This document shows, one piece after another, positions 17,809-26,533 of a DNA stretch of 64,000 nucleotides (the first letter of the stretch is position 1; each line of letters opens with the position of its first letter). The DNA comes from Hymenobacter profundi. GTDB taxonomy: Bacteria > Bacteroidota > Bacteroidia > Cytophagales > Hymenobacteraceae. Made by a program: the position numbers and the translations under genes. The stretch spans positions 1-64,000 of the forward strand of contig NZ_JAHWGL010000003.1 in assembly GCF_019334315.1 (NCBI RefSeq), written 5' to 3'. The notes under the pieces were generated by a model, which saw only the letters and a program-made list of their open reading frames with translations, was not told the DNA's origin and did no database searches.

Positions 17809-18801
17809 ATGAAGAAAATAGTACTGCCTACCCTGGCTTTTCTATTGCTAGCCGCGCCTGCCTGGGCCTGCGATATTTGCGGTTGCTTTATGGGCATCAC
17901 GCCCTACGACAACCAAAGCGGCTTCTCCATCATGCACCGCTACCGCGTGTTCAATGGCTACCAGCTCCTCGGGCAGCGGCACCGACTTTTTCCGACAGGT
18001 GTGCAGCCCTTTTTTCCATCGAACCCAAACTCTGACACAGGCTACAAACACAGCCACCAAGGTGACCCAACCGATTACGAAGCCTACCGCGTAGTAGAGC
18101 TACGCGGTAAATATTTTCTAGCCAAGCGGCTGGAGCTGAACGCCTTTGTGCCCTACGTGATGAATACCACCCAGAGCAACGGCCAGCAGCTAAACGTAGC
18201 CGGCGTGGGCGACATAACGGTTTTTGCGGGCTACCATCTCATCCGCAACATTGAAACGCTGGGTATTCAGAGTCGTTTGATTGTGGGCGGCGGTGTGAAG
18301 TTTCCTACCGGCGACTACCGCCGCACCAACGCCGACGGCCAGCGCTACGCCATGCTGAACCAAGTAGGCACCGGCACTACGGATGGGTTTGTGTATGCCA
18401 ACTACATCGGCAGTTTGCACAGCTTTGGGCTGAGTGTGAATGCCAGCTACCGACGCACTACGCGCAACAGCTTCCAAAACAGCATCGCGCCCAGCGCTAC
18501 CAACTTTGCTACCCTATTCTACCGCCTACCCCTGGGGCCTAACTGGCAGGTTTATCCTTCGGCGCAGTTCTACTACGAGCGCACCAAGGGCGAAATGTTG
18601 GACGGTCAGCTCACGCACGAGCACGAGATGAACGACGCCCTACTCGGCCCTGGTCTTGATGTGTACTACAAGAACTTCTCTTTGAATACCAGCGTGCAGC
18701 TCCCCGTCTACACCGCCCTCACCGACCACCCCGCCAGCGCTGGCCGCATCGTGCTGGCTGTTGGGTATAGTCTCAAGCAGACGAAGTATTTGGTGAAATG
18801 A
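17809..18801 (+). CDS. Beta-barrel outer-membrane-type protein with CDICGC N-terminus
   Basis: Protein of 330 aa with a cleavable signal (MKKIVLPTLAFLLLAAPAWA) followed at once by CDICGCFMG. The rest is made of alternating amphipathic strands with many Tyr/Asn/Arg residues and ends in a hydrophobic strand (RIVLAVGYSLKQTKYLVK), as in outer-membrane barrels of the phenol-degradation MetA/transporter type. The CxxCxC at the new N-terminus suggests a metal (copper) ligand. It is the last gene of the MbnP/MbnH-like operon. ATG 17809 is preferred to the TTG at 17797. Confidence 0.7.
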   Translation: MKKIVLPTLAFLLLAAPAWACDICGCFMGITPYDNQSGFSIMHRYRVFNGYQLLGQRHRLFPTGVQPFFPSNPNSDTGYKHSHQGDPTDYEAYRVVELRGKYFLAKRLELNAFVPYVMNTTQSNGQQLNVAGVGDITVFAGYHLIRNIETLGIQSRLIVGGGVKFPTGDYRRTNADGQRYAMLNQVGTGTTDGFVYANYIGSLHSFGLSVNASYRRTTRNSFQNSIAPSATNFATLFYRLPLGPNWQVYPSAQFYYERTKGEMLDGQLTHEHEMNDALLGPGLDVYYKNFSLNTSVQLPVYTALTDHPASAGRIVLAVGYSLKQTKYLVK

Positions 18802-18804
18802 TGG

Positions 18805-18994
18805 AGTGGTGAGTTTGTAAAGTGGTGAGATGGTCAGTGAAAAAGCACCTGTCAACCTGAGCTTGCGAAGGACCTTATGTTAGTTGAACGAGTCGTTGGT
18901 ACGAGCATCGTGCTGACGTGAGAAGGTCCTTCGCAAGCTCAGGATGACAGGTGCTTTTTCACTGACCATCTCACCACTTTACAAACTCACCACT
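18805..18994. repeat. Large inverted repeat, 72-bp arms
   Basis: Arms 18805-18876 and 18923-18994 are reverse complements with a single mismatch, around a 46-nt centre. The inner parts contain AGGTCCTTCGCAAGCTCAGG, related to the GTCATTCCGAGC palindromes; the outer parts contain GTGGTGAG/CTCACCAC units. It fills the gap between two convergent genes and could end both transcripts or be a non-autonomous mobile repeat. Confidence 0.9.
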
Positions 18995-19005
18995 TCATCA
19001 TTTCC

Positions 19006-20304
19006 CTATAATTCCCGCAGGTGCTTGCCGGTTTGCCTACTCCAAAGTCCGTGCTTGCTTTCGCCTACTATCTGGGCACTGTAGATGCCTTGGTGCCCTG
19101 AGAACAAGTAGCTAACTACGCAGGCCAGGCCAATATACAGCCCACCTTCGGCCCCGAATAACTCCAGTCCCATGAGCGTGCAAGCCAATGGCGTGTTGGC
19201 CGCCCCCGCGAAAACCGCCACGAAACCCATGCCCGCCAGCAGCGGCAAAGGCAACGGCAGCAGCAGCGCCAAAGCGTTGCCCAGGGTAGCGCCCACGAAA
19301 AACAACGGCGTCACTTCGCCCCCCTTGAAGCTAGCACCTAGTGTAAGCGCCGTGAGCAAAATCTTGAGCGCAAACGCATACGCCGGTAGCTGCACGCTGA
19401 ACGACTTCACTATTACGGGCACGCCTAGCCCAATGTAGCGCGTGGTACCCAGCGCCCACACCAGCAATGCCACCACGGCTCCGCCTACTACCGGGCGCAG
19501 GGGTGGGTAGGCAATCAGCTTTCTGTAGAAGCCACTCACCAGATGAGTAGCCGAGGCAAACGCCCTACCTGCCAGACCAAAGGCAATACCTGCCACAGCC
19601 GCACTCAGCAAGCCTAGCACACTGGCCGTAGGCGCTACCATGTGGGGATAGTGCGTGTGGCCTAGGCCATGTATATCAGGAAGATACAGACCCCACCAGC
19701 GCGTTACGTAATCGGCGCTAATGGCGGCCAGGAAGCTGGGCAGGATGGCATCGTAACGCAGGCGACCAATCAGAAACACTTCCAGCCCGAAAACCGCCCC
19801 GGCCAGCGGCGTGCCGAAGATAGACGCAAAGCCCGCACTAACGCCCGCAATGAGCAGCAGCTTCCGCTCGCGCCGATGCAGGTGTAGGGGGAGCATAAGC
19901 TGGTCGGCGAGGGTGCCACCCATTTGCACGGCCGTGCCCTCGCGGCCCGCTGAGCCGCCAAACAGGTGCGTGAGTACCGTGCCCAGGAGTACCAGCGGCA
20001 CCATGCGCAGGGGCAACGTATCCTGGGGCTGGTGGATTTCGTCCAGAATCAGATTGTTGCCTTTCTCGGCCCTACCCGCCAGGTGATGATACATCAGGCC
20101 GATGAGTAGGCCGCCCGCTGGCAGCCACCAGATAATCCAGGGGTGTAGCTCGCGCCAGTCGGTAGCCCAGGCTAGCGCCGCCAGAAACCCCGCTGAGGCA
20201 GTGCCGGCCAGCAGTCCGATAAGCGTACTCAGTAGCAGCCAGCGTAGCAGAAAAAATACCTGCGAACGGTATTCACTCAGAAAAACCAACGGAAAGTAGC
20301 GCAT
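19006..20304 (-). CDS. CLC-family chloride channel/transporter
   Basis: Integral membrane protein of 432 aa with 10 or more hydrophobic helices. CLC signatures are GGSAGREGTAVQMGG (the gating-glutamate GxEGP motif, with Thr in place of Pro) and KGGEVTPLFFVGATLGN (the GxxxP-like anion loop). The usual N-terminal GSGIP serine motif is not evident; the equivalent stretch reads KGNNLILDEIH. It has no CBS domains. It probably moves Cl- or F- either as a channel or proton antiporter. It is divergent from the following di-heme peroxidase. Confidence 0.85.
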   Translation of the reverse strand: MRYFPLVFLSEYRSQVFFLLRWLLLSTLIGLLAGTASAGFLAALAWATDWRELHPWIIWWLPAGGLLIGLMYHHLAGRAEKGNNLILDEIHQPQDTLPLRMVPLVLLGTVLTHLFGGSAGREGTAVQMGGTLADQLMLPLHLHRRERKLLLIAGVSAGFASIFGTPLAGAVFGLEVFLIGRLRYDAILPSFLAAISADYVTRWWGLYLPDIHGLGHTHYPHMVAPTASVLGLLSAAVAGIAFGLAGRAFASATHLVSGFYRKLIAYPPLRPVVGGAVVALLVWALGTTRYIGLGVPVIVKSFSVQLPAYAFALKILLTALTLGASFKGGEVTPLFFVGATLGNALALLLPLPLPLLAGMGFVAVFAGAANTPLACTLMGLELFGAEGGLYIGLACVVSYLFSGHQGIYSAQIVGESKHGLWSRQTGKHLREL

Positions 20305-20435
20305 AGTGCGCTCAAAATACGCAATTGCCAGGGGTAGGCGTTATGCCAATGGCACACTGTTGCTCGGCGATAAGGAGCGAGAACCATTTGCCCAACGCGC
20401 AACGTTGCGACCTTAGCTTGTATCTTGCTTACTGC

Positions 20436-21578
20436 ATGACCTTTTCTACCCTGCCGATGGCTCTTCTGCTCCGTTTTGTGCGTGCGCGCTTCTGGCTCGC
20501 TATGCTGGTATTGGCGGTGGCGTGCAGTCCGAAGGGCACGATGGATGAGGAAGAGGACCCCATAGTAGCGCCTACCCCGTACACGCTTACCCTGCCAGCT
20601 ACTTTTCCGCAGAGCCCTACCATCCCAACCGATAACCCACTCACCAACGAAGGCGTAGCGCTGGGTCGGATGTTGTTCTACGAAACGCGCCTTTCGCGCA
20701 ACAATACTCTATCGTGCGGCTCTTGCCACCAGCAGAGCAAGGCCTTCACCGACGGCCGGGCGCGGGCGATGGGCGTAGACGGGCGTCAACACCCGCGCGG
20801 TTCCATGTCGCTGACCAACCTGCTCTGGGAAACTACCCTGAACTGGGACGGCGCCGCCACGACCCTCGAAACGCAGGCCCGCATCCCCATTGAGAACGAG
20901 GTAGAGCTGCACCAGTCGCTGGCCGCAGGCGTAGCCAAGCTTCAGCAAACCGACCTCTACCCGCCTCTGTTTCTGAAGGCGTTTGGCTCGAAAACCATTA
21001 CGGAGGAAAACACACTGAAGGCGCTGGCACAATTTGAGCGTACACTGATTTCGGCCAATTCGCGCTACGACCGCTACTACACGGGCAACCGGTCGGTGCT
21101 GACGCCGGATGAGGTGCAGGGCCTGATGCTGTTCAACAACCACCCCGAGCCCAGCCACGGTATTGCGGGGGCCAACTGCTTTCACTGCCACGGCGGTACG
21201 CTGTTCACGGCTCGAGACTTTTTCAACAACGGCCTCGACCTCAGCTTTGCAGATAACGGCCGCGGCCAAGCCACCGGGCAAGCCTTCGACAACGGCAAGT
21301 TTCGGGCACCCACCCTGCGCAACATTGCCCTCACGGCCCCCTACATGCACGATGGCCGTTTTGCTACCCTAGAGGAAGTGGTAGACCATTACAGCGACCA
21401 TGTGCAGCGCCAGAGCCCCAACCTCGACCCCAATATGCTGGACGCTACCAACGTGCCATTTGGCAGTCAGCTCAGCCTTTCGGCTACTCAAAAACGGCAA
21501 CTCGTAGCCTTCTTAAAAACCCTGACTGACACGACGTTTGTGCAGGACAAGCGCTTCGCCAATCCGTTTACTCCCTGA
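20436..21578 (+). CDS. Di-heme cytochrome c peroxidase family protein
   Basis: Exported protein of 380 aa from ATG 20436. The second ATG at 20457 is equally possible and gives a tidier lipoprotein signal with lipobox VAC. Heme-binding motifs are CGSCHQQSKAF and CFHCHGG; also MSLTNLLWETTLNWDGAA, SANSRYDRYYTG and ALTAPYMHDGRF. It is homologous to the MbnH-like gene at 16680 but has no MbnP partner beside it, so a peroxidase (H2O2 reduction in the periplasm) or another protein-oxidising role are both open. Confidence 0.85.
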   Translation: MTFSTLPMALLLRFVRARFWLAMLVLAVACSPKGTMDEEEDPIVAPTPYTLTLPATFPQSPTIPTDNPLTNEGVALGRMLFYETRLSRNNTLSCGSCHQQSKAFTDGRARAMGVDGRQHPRGSMSLTNLLWETTLNWDGAATTLETQARIPIENEVELHQSLAAGVAKLQQTDLYPPLFLKAFGSKTITEENTLKALAQFERTLISANSRYDRYYTGNRSVLTPDEVQGLMLFNNHPEPSHGIAGANCFHCHGGTLFTARDFFNNGLDLSFADNGRGQATGQAFDNGKFRAPTLRNIALTAPYMHDGRFATLEEVVDHYSDHVQRQSPNLDPNMLDATNVPFGSQLSLSATQKRQLVAFLKTLTDTTFVQDKRFANPFTP

Positions 21579-21628
21579 TTGGCAAGCACTAACCGGTTGC
21601 TTGCGGGCAAATTGTGTACTTTGCACAC

Positions 21629-21814
21629 ATGAAACGCTGGTTTGCCTACGTGCTGCTCCTGCCGGGGCTCTTCTTGTTGATGGGCTGCTTCACCACAGCG
21701 CGGGAGCCACACTCACCGGCCACACGCCCAGCCCGCGCCCCCCGCACGCTCACCCCCGACCGGGAAATTGCTGAACCTGCGCAACCTGAAAAGGAAACCC
21801 CGCCTAAGTCGTAG
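21629..21814 (+). CDS. Very small Pro-rich lipoprotein
   Basis: Predicted 61-aa lipoprotein: MKRWFAYVLLLPGLFLLMGC with lipobox LMGC, then a low-complexity tail rich in Pro, Ala, Arg and Glu that lacks a fold signature. An element TACTTTGC at 21617-21624 with an upstream TTG could be a promoter. It may be a real small surface lipoprotein, or a degenerate gene; no family recognised. Confidence 0.5.
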   Translation: MKRWFAYVLLLPGLFLLMGCFTTAREPHSPATRPARAPRTLTPDREIAEPAQPEKETPPKS

Positions 21815-21923
21815 CGTGGTGTGGCCGCAAGTAGTGTTGCTACAACGGCGGAATATTCACTGGCTTCTGTGTGCCAATACGTTGCGTTAGTACGATCCGC
21901 TACTTTCTGCTCCTACCCTTTCT

Positions 21924-23309
21924 ATGTCCCGATTACTATTTCTATCCTTACTGGCCGGCTTATCGCATAGCCCCGCCTTTGCTCAGTCGCAGCCCGCTAC
22001 CCCTACTACCTTAGATTCGCTGAAGCTGGTCTATATGGGTTCTTCCGTACCTGCCGGTGTAGGAGCCACCAATCAACACGGCTACACGGCGCTTTACTCT
22101 GATTTGCTGACGAAACGAGCCGCAGCTGGGGTAGGGCTACCTTGGAAAACGGCCAATATCAGCATCTCCGGCAATAACACTATTGCCGTGATGAAGCGCT
22201 TTGATGCTGATTTGCTGCCGCAACACGCCAAGTATGTGGTATTTGCGCTGGCGCTTGGCAACGAGGGTATAAAGGAAAAGGGCCAGCCAATTTTTGAGCA
22301 GTTCAAGACCAATCTGGTCACGCTTATCAACCAGGCGCGGGCACTTGGCATGGTGCCCATCATCACCAACGGCTACACGCGCAACGACTACGGCCCCGAA
22401 CAGTACGAGTTCACGCGCCGCATGAACTTGCTGATTCAGGGATGGAATGTGCCCAGTATTAATCTGCTCGGTGCTGTCGACGATGGGCAGGGCCGCTGGA
22501 CCACGGGCTACTGGTTCGACGGCCTGCACCCCAACGACCGGGGCCATGCGGAAATGGCGCATACCATTGTGCCTTCGCTGTTTGATGCTCTGCATGCGGG
22601 CAAGCCGCAGCCCACGCGCCGCACCAGTATGGGCATCAAGCTCACCAACACCGCCAGTCGGCCAGCGCCTACCATCCGGTTGGTGCCCGAGGATGTGGTG
22701 CACCCTTTCACCACCATTATCCGCTTCAAAACCGGCACCGCAGGCCAACTACTGGCCATCCGCGACAGTGCCGGCCTTGCAGTAGGCACGCTACAGGTAG
22801 CACCGGGCGGCGTGGTTTCCTACAACTCTGCTAAGGGACAGCGCATCACCGGCAAAGTACCCGTGGCAGACAATCATTGGCACCAGTTAGCCCTTACGCA
22901 CTACTACGCGCGCGGGGCTACCCAACTCTATGTTGATAGCACCCAGGAAGGTAGCGTGGCGGAGCGCCTGCGCCCTACCCAACTCGACTTGGGCGGCGCC
23001 ACTGCCCCACGCCGGGTGCAGCTACGCGACTGGTTTTTCTACCGCTCCGGCATGAACCAAGATGAAATCCTGGCCGTTGCAGCCGACTCTTTGCTCAAAT
23101 CCAGTTTGGAACTCTATGCCCCACTCAACGGCCGCCAAAATGCTTCCGATTCACTCAGTAATCTGGCACAGAGCCTAAATACGTTGCATGTGGTTTCTGC
23201 CGCGCAGAAAATGCAGAAAATGCAGAAAATGAAGCGACCCGCCTCCCCTACCCGCTCGGCAACACCGCAGCCTGCTACTACCCCTACCTCTACCAAGCGT
23301 CGTAAGTAA
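21924..23309 (+). CDS. Secreted SGNH/GDSL hydrolase with LamG-like domain
   Basis: Protein of 461 aa with a signal peptide (to about AFAQS). The SGNH esterase domain covers residues 30-220: block I is LVYMGSSVPAG (GSS in place of GDS), the block III-like ALALGNEGI, and the catalytic Asp-His in DGLHPNDRGH. Residues about 240-410 form a concanavalin/LamG-type beta-sandwich (FTTIIRFKTG...QLYVDSTQEG). The C-terminal tail includes a QKM triplicate encoded by tandem 9-nt units and then Thr/Pro-rich sequence. Probable carbohydrate esterase acting outside the cell; substrate unknown. Confidence 0.82.
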   Translation: MSRLLFLSLLAGLSHSPAFAQSQPATPTTLDSLKLVYMGSSVPAGVGATNQHGYTALYSDLLTKRAAAGVGLPWKTANISISGNNTIAVMKRFDADLLPQHAKYVVFALALGNEGIKEKGQPIFEQFKTNLVTLINQARALGMVPIITNGYTRNDYGPEQYEFTRRMNLLIQGWNVPSINLLGAVDDGQGRWTTGYWFDGLHPNDRGHAEMAHTIVPSLFDALHAGKPQPTRRTSMGIKLTNTASRPAPTIRLVPEDVVHPFTTIIRFKTGTAGQLLAIRDSAGLAVGTLQVAPGGVVSYNSAKGQRITGKVPVADNHWHQLALTHYYARGATQLYVDSTQEGSVAERLRPTQLDLGGATAPRRVQLRDWFFYRSGMNQDEILAVAADSLLKSSLELYAPLNGRQNASDSLSNLAQSLNTLHVVSAAQKMQKMQKMKRPASPTRSATPQPATTPTSTKRRK

Positions 23310-23339
23310 AGCGGAAGCTATAATTAGCTTATGCTGATT

Positions 23340-23400
23340 AGCCTTAGAAAGACATCGGCCCGCTGAAGTTACTTCAGCGGGCCGATGTCTTTCTAAGGCT
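23340..23400. terminator. 30-bp-arm bidirectional terminator
   Basis: Arms 23340-23369 and 23371-23400 are perfect reverse complements. On the plus strand TTTCTTGTTTTTAA follows the hairpin. It separates the convergent SGNH hydrolase and ftsZ genes and probably ends the whole dcw transcript. Confidence 0.85.
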
Positions 23401-23409
23401 TTCTTGTTT

Positions 23410-24933
23410 TTAATCCACGTTGTCGTGCAGGAAGCGGTTATCACCCAACAGCTCGTTATCATCCGAGAGGTTGAAACGGCTGATGTTCTGCTCGCTGGAA
23501 GGCGTCACGTTTTCCAGCTTCACTTGGCGGCGTAGGTAGGCCGGCGTTTCCAACTGGTCCTTAATGGCTTCGTTGGTGAGGCCATTGCTCAGGCCCTGCA
23601 AGCGGCGGCGGCGCTCCTCGGCGCGGGCATCATGAACAGGTCGGGCCGAAGGCTGGTAGGGTGTAGCGTGCACCGGCTGCTGCTGATACTGTTGCGGCTG
23701 GGGTTGCAGCACCGGCTCCGGGTTAGGCGTCGGCGACGGATTAACGGGTGGCTCGTAGGTATACGGCGACGTTTCTAGGTCAAAAGTAACCTTAGGCGGC
23801 TCGGGAGTAACCGGGGCCGCTGGAATCGGAGCGGGCGCTGGAGCCGGCGCGCCAAACGAAGGCACAATCGAATTATCGGAACGCGGCTCAGCAGGAGCAG
23901 CCGGCGCAGTCGCTTCCGGCGCGCTAGGTGTTTCCTTGCTCACCATGCTGTCGGTGATGGTGTGCGCCTCGCGGGCGAAGCCGGTAGCAATTACCGTCAC
24001 CCGAATGCTCTGGCCCAGGGTAGAATCGATGCCGTGGCCGAAAATCACCTCGGCGTTCTGGCCCGCTTTGTCTTGGATGCACTCCGTAATTTCGGTCAGC
24101 TCGTCCATTTCCAGCTCTGCCTGGTCGCCCGACATGATGCTGAGCAGAATGCGCTGGGCGCCGTGAATATCGGTGTTGTTGAGCAGCGGCGAAGCCAGGG
24201 CCTCTTCCGCAGCACGGCGGGCGCGGTTTTCGCCATCCGTGATGGAACTACCCATTACGGCGGCGCCCGAGTCCTTCATCACCGTTTTCACGTCTTCAAA
24301 GTCCACGTTCACGTCGGCCGTCACCGTAATGATTTCGGCTATAGACTTGGCAGCCGTGCTCAGCACGTTATCAGCCTTAGCAAAGGCCGAGCGGATGGGT
24401 AGGTTGCCGTAAATCTCGCGGAGTTTGTCGTTGAGAATCACCAGCACCGTGTCGCAGTTCTCGCTTAGCTCCTTGATGCCCTGCTCGGCTTGCTGACGCT
24501 TCTTCTTACCCTCAAACATGAAGGGTGCCGTCACGATACCTACCGTGAGAATGTCCAGCTCTTTGGCCACGCGGGCAATAACCGGAGCAGCACCGGTACC
24601 GGTACCACCACCCATACCGGCCGTAATGAACACCATTTTGGTGCCGTGGCTCAGCAGCTCCCGGATTTGCTCTTTGCTCTCGATGGCGGCCTGCTTTCCC
24701 CGCTCGGGGTTCGCGCCCGCACCCAGGCCCTCGGTCAGGTCCAGACCGATTTGCAGGCGGTTAGGCACCGTCGAGGAGGCTAGGGCCTGCTTGTCGGTGT
24801 TGCAGATTACAAACTCAACGTCCTTAATGCCCTGATTGAACATGTGGTTCACGGCGTTGGAGCCGCCCCCACCCACGCCAATCACCTTAATGATGGACGT
24901 GTTTTGCGCTGGTATATCGAAGGTGAAATTCAT
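23410..24933 (-). CDS. ftsZ: Cell division protein FtsZ
   Basis: Tubulin-like GTPase (507 aa) that polymerises at midcell to form the division ring. The GTP-binding parts are VGGGGSNAVN and the tubulin signature GMGGGTGTGAAP; the core ends near residue 320. A long Pro/Ala/Gln-rich linker (about 320-430) follows, then a conserved tail with PAYLRR and the C-terminal RFNLSDDNELLGDNRFLHDNVD, the presumed FtsA-binding peptide. It is the last gene of the dcw cluster. Confidence 0.98.
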   Translation of the reverse strand: MNFTFDIPAQNTSIIKVIGVGGGGSNAVNHMFNQGIKDVEFVICNTDKQALASSTVPNRLQIGLDLTEGLGAGANPERGKQAAIESKEQIRELLSHGTKMVFITAGMGGGTGTGAAPVIARVAKELDILTVGIVTAPFMFEGKKKRQQAEQGIKELSENCDTVLVILNDKLREIYGNLPIRSAFAKADNVLSTAAKSIAEIITVTADVNVDFEDVKTVMKDSGAAVMGSSITDGENRARRAAEEALASPLLNNTDIHGAQRILLSIMSGDQAELEMDELTEITECIQDKAGQNAEVIFGHGIDSTLGQSIRVTVIATGFAREAHTITDSMVSKETPSAPEATAPAAPAEPRSDNSIVPSFGAPAPAPAPIPAAPVTPEPPKVTFDLETSPYTYEPPVNPSPTPNPEPVLQPQPQQYQQQPVHATPYQPSARPVHDARAEERRRRLQGLSNGLTNEAIKDQLETPAYLRRQVKLENVTPSSEQNISRFNLSDDNELLGDNRFLHDNVD

Positions 24934-24937
24934 GGGG

Positions 24938-25054
24938 TTTAATTAATAATTAAGAATTAAGAATTAATAATTGGGAAGTATACGTGCTGCGTGCCTGACG
25001 GCCTAGTTGCAAAAGCACAATCCTTAATTATTAATTCTCAATTATTAATTAAAT
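24938..25054. repeat. AT-rich imperfect inverted repeat between ftsA and ftsZ
   Basis: TTAATTAATAATTAAGAATT-type units near 24939-24973 face their reverse complement near 25023-25053, around a GC-rich centre. Similar AT-rich blocks stand at 38722-38758 and 48621-48740. Their base composition is far from the surrounding genes. They look like dispersed repeats inserted between genes. Confidence 0.7.
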
Positions 25055-25056
25055 GG

Positions 25057-26439
25057 TTAGTACTGCTTATCGTCAAAATCGTCGATGAGCAGACCTTTGG
25101 TGCGACTAATAATGTCCTGGAAGAACTTACTAGCGCCCGAAGGCTTCTTGGGCTTTTCCGGCTCCGGTGCAGGAGCAGGTTGTTGCGCTACGGGCGTTGG
25201 CGGCGTGTAGCGTGGCTCAGGAGCTTGCGGCTGGTAGTAGGTCTGCGGCTGCTCCTCTTCGTAGATGCTCTGGTTGACACGCTCGTCGAGGGGACGGTAG
25301 CCGGCCAGCACTAGCCCTACCGTAGTAGCATACATCGGTGACTTCACCGCCTCGATCTTGCTCTTACCCAGGTGCTCATTGGGGTAGCCAATGCGCGTAT
25401 CCATGCCGGTCACGTACTCCGTGAGTTGCACCAGGTTTTGCAACTGCGAGCCACCACCCGTCAGTACAATGCCAGCGGCCAGTTTATCGGCGTGGCCGGT
25501 ACGCTGAATTTCGGCATACACCAGCTCCACGATTTCCTCCATCCGAGCCTCAATAATGTAGGCCAGGTTTTTAAGGGAAATCTCCTTGGGAGCCCGGTCG
25601 CGCAGGCCAGGAATGCTCACGATTTCGTACTCGGAAGCTTCCTCAGCAATGGCTTTACCGAACTTCACCTTCAGTTGCTCCGCCTGATTTTGCATCACGG
25701 CGCAGCCCTGCTTGATGTCGCTGGTCAGGATATTGCCGCCGAAGGGTAGCACTGCCGCGTGGCGGATGATGCCGTCCTTAAAGATAGCCAAGTCCGTGGT
25801 ACCGCCGCCAATGTCGATTAGGGCCACGCCCGCCTCTTTTTCCTCATCCGACAGCACCGACATCGACGAAGACAGCGGCTCCAGGATCAGGCTATCAATC
25901 TCCAGCCCAGCCTTGGTTACGCACTTGTTGATGTTGTTGATGGCCGTGCTTTGGGCCGTGATAATGTGAAAATTACCCTCCAAACGCACACCCGACATCC
26001 CCACCGGATCCATAATACCTTCCTCGTAATCCACCTTGTAGTCCTGGGGCATTACGTGGATGATTTCGGAGCCGGGCGGGGTCACCAGCCGGTACATATC
26101 GTTGGTCAGCCGGTTCACGTCTTCCACCGTGATTTCGCTGTCGGTAGAGGCGCGCGTGATGCTGCCGTTGTGTTGCAAGCTCTTGATGTGCTGGCCTGCA
26201 ATACCCACGTTCACTACGCCGATATTGATACCGGATTGCTCCTCCGCCTGCCGGATGGCGCGCTTAATGGCGTCCACCGTCTTGTCGATGTTCGACACGA
26301 TACCCCGCACAACACCTTCCGACACAGCTTTCCCCATGCCCAAAATTTCGAGCTTACCGAATTCATTCTTGCGCCCTACCAGCGCACAGATTTTGGTGGT
26401 TCCAATGTCGAGACCGACGACAATTTTATCGTTTTGCAT
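25057..26439 (-). CDS. ftsA: Cell division protein FtsA
   Basis: Actin-fold membrane tether (460 aa) that holds FtsZ filaments to the inner membrane. N-terminal KIVVGLDIGTTKICALVG is the phosphate-1 motif; ALIDIGGGTTDLAIFKDG is phosphate-2, and GIVLTGGGSQL the adenosine motif. The 1C region is QSGINIGVVNVGIAGQHIKS. A Pro-rich linker leads to the C-terminal amphipathic helix (ASKFFQDIISRTKGLLIDDF), the membrane-targeting sequence. Confidence 0.97.
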   Translation of the reverse strand: MQNDKIVVGLDIGTTKICALVGRKNEFGKLEILGMGKAVSEGVVRGIVSNIDKTVDAIKRAIRQAEEQSGINIGVVNVGIAGQHIKSLQHNGSITRASTDSEITVEDVNRLTNDMYRLVTPPGSEIIHVMPQDYKVDYEEGIMDPVGMSGVRLEGNFHIITAQSTAINNINKCVTKAGLEIDSLILEPLSSSMSVLSDEEKEAGVALIDIGGGTTDLAIFKDGIIRHAAVLPFGGNILTSDIKQGCAVMQNQAEQLKVKFGKAIAEEASEYEIVSIPGLRDRAPKEISLKNLAYIIEARMEEIVELVYAEIQRTGHADKLAAGIVLTGGGSQLQNLVQLTEYVTGMDTRIGYPNEHLGKSKIEAVKSPMYATTVGLVLAGYRPLDERVNQSIYEEEQPQTYYQPQAPEPRYTPPTPVAQQPAPAPEPEKPKKPSGASKFFQDIISRTKGLLIDDFDDKQY

Positions 26440-26533
26440 GAGGCGGAGGCGTGTAGGTAGGGTGTTGCAGCTAGGTAAGCTAAGGAATATGACGCAAAAA
26501 ACGCGTATTTCAGGCGTTTTTAAAAGAGTATGG

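Noticed and set aside
24938..25054. Possible CRISPR-like or origin repeats in AT-rich blocks
   Set aside because: Units are irregular, inverted, without evenly sized spacers, cas genes or DnaA-box clusters.
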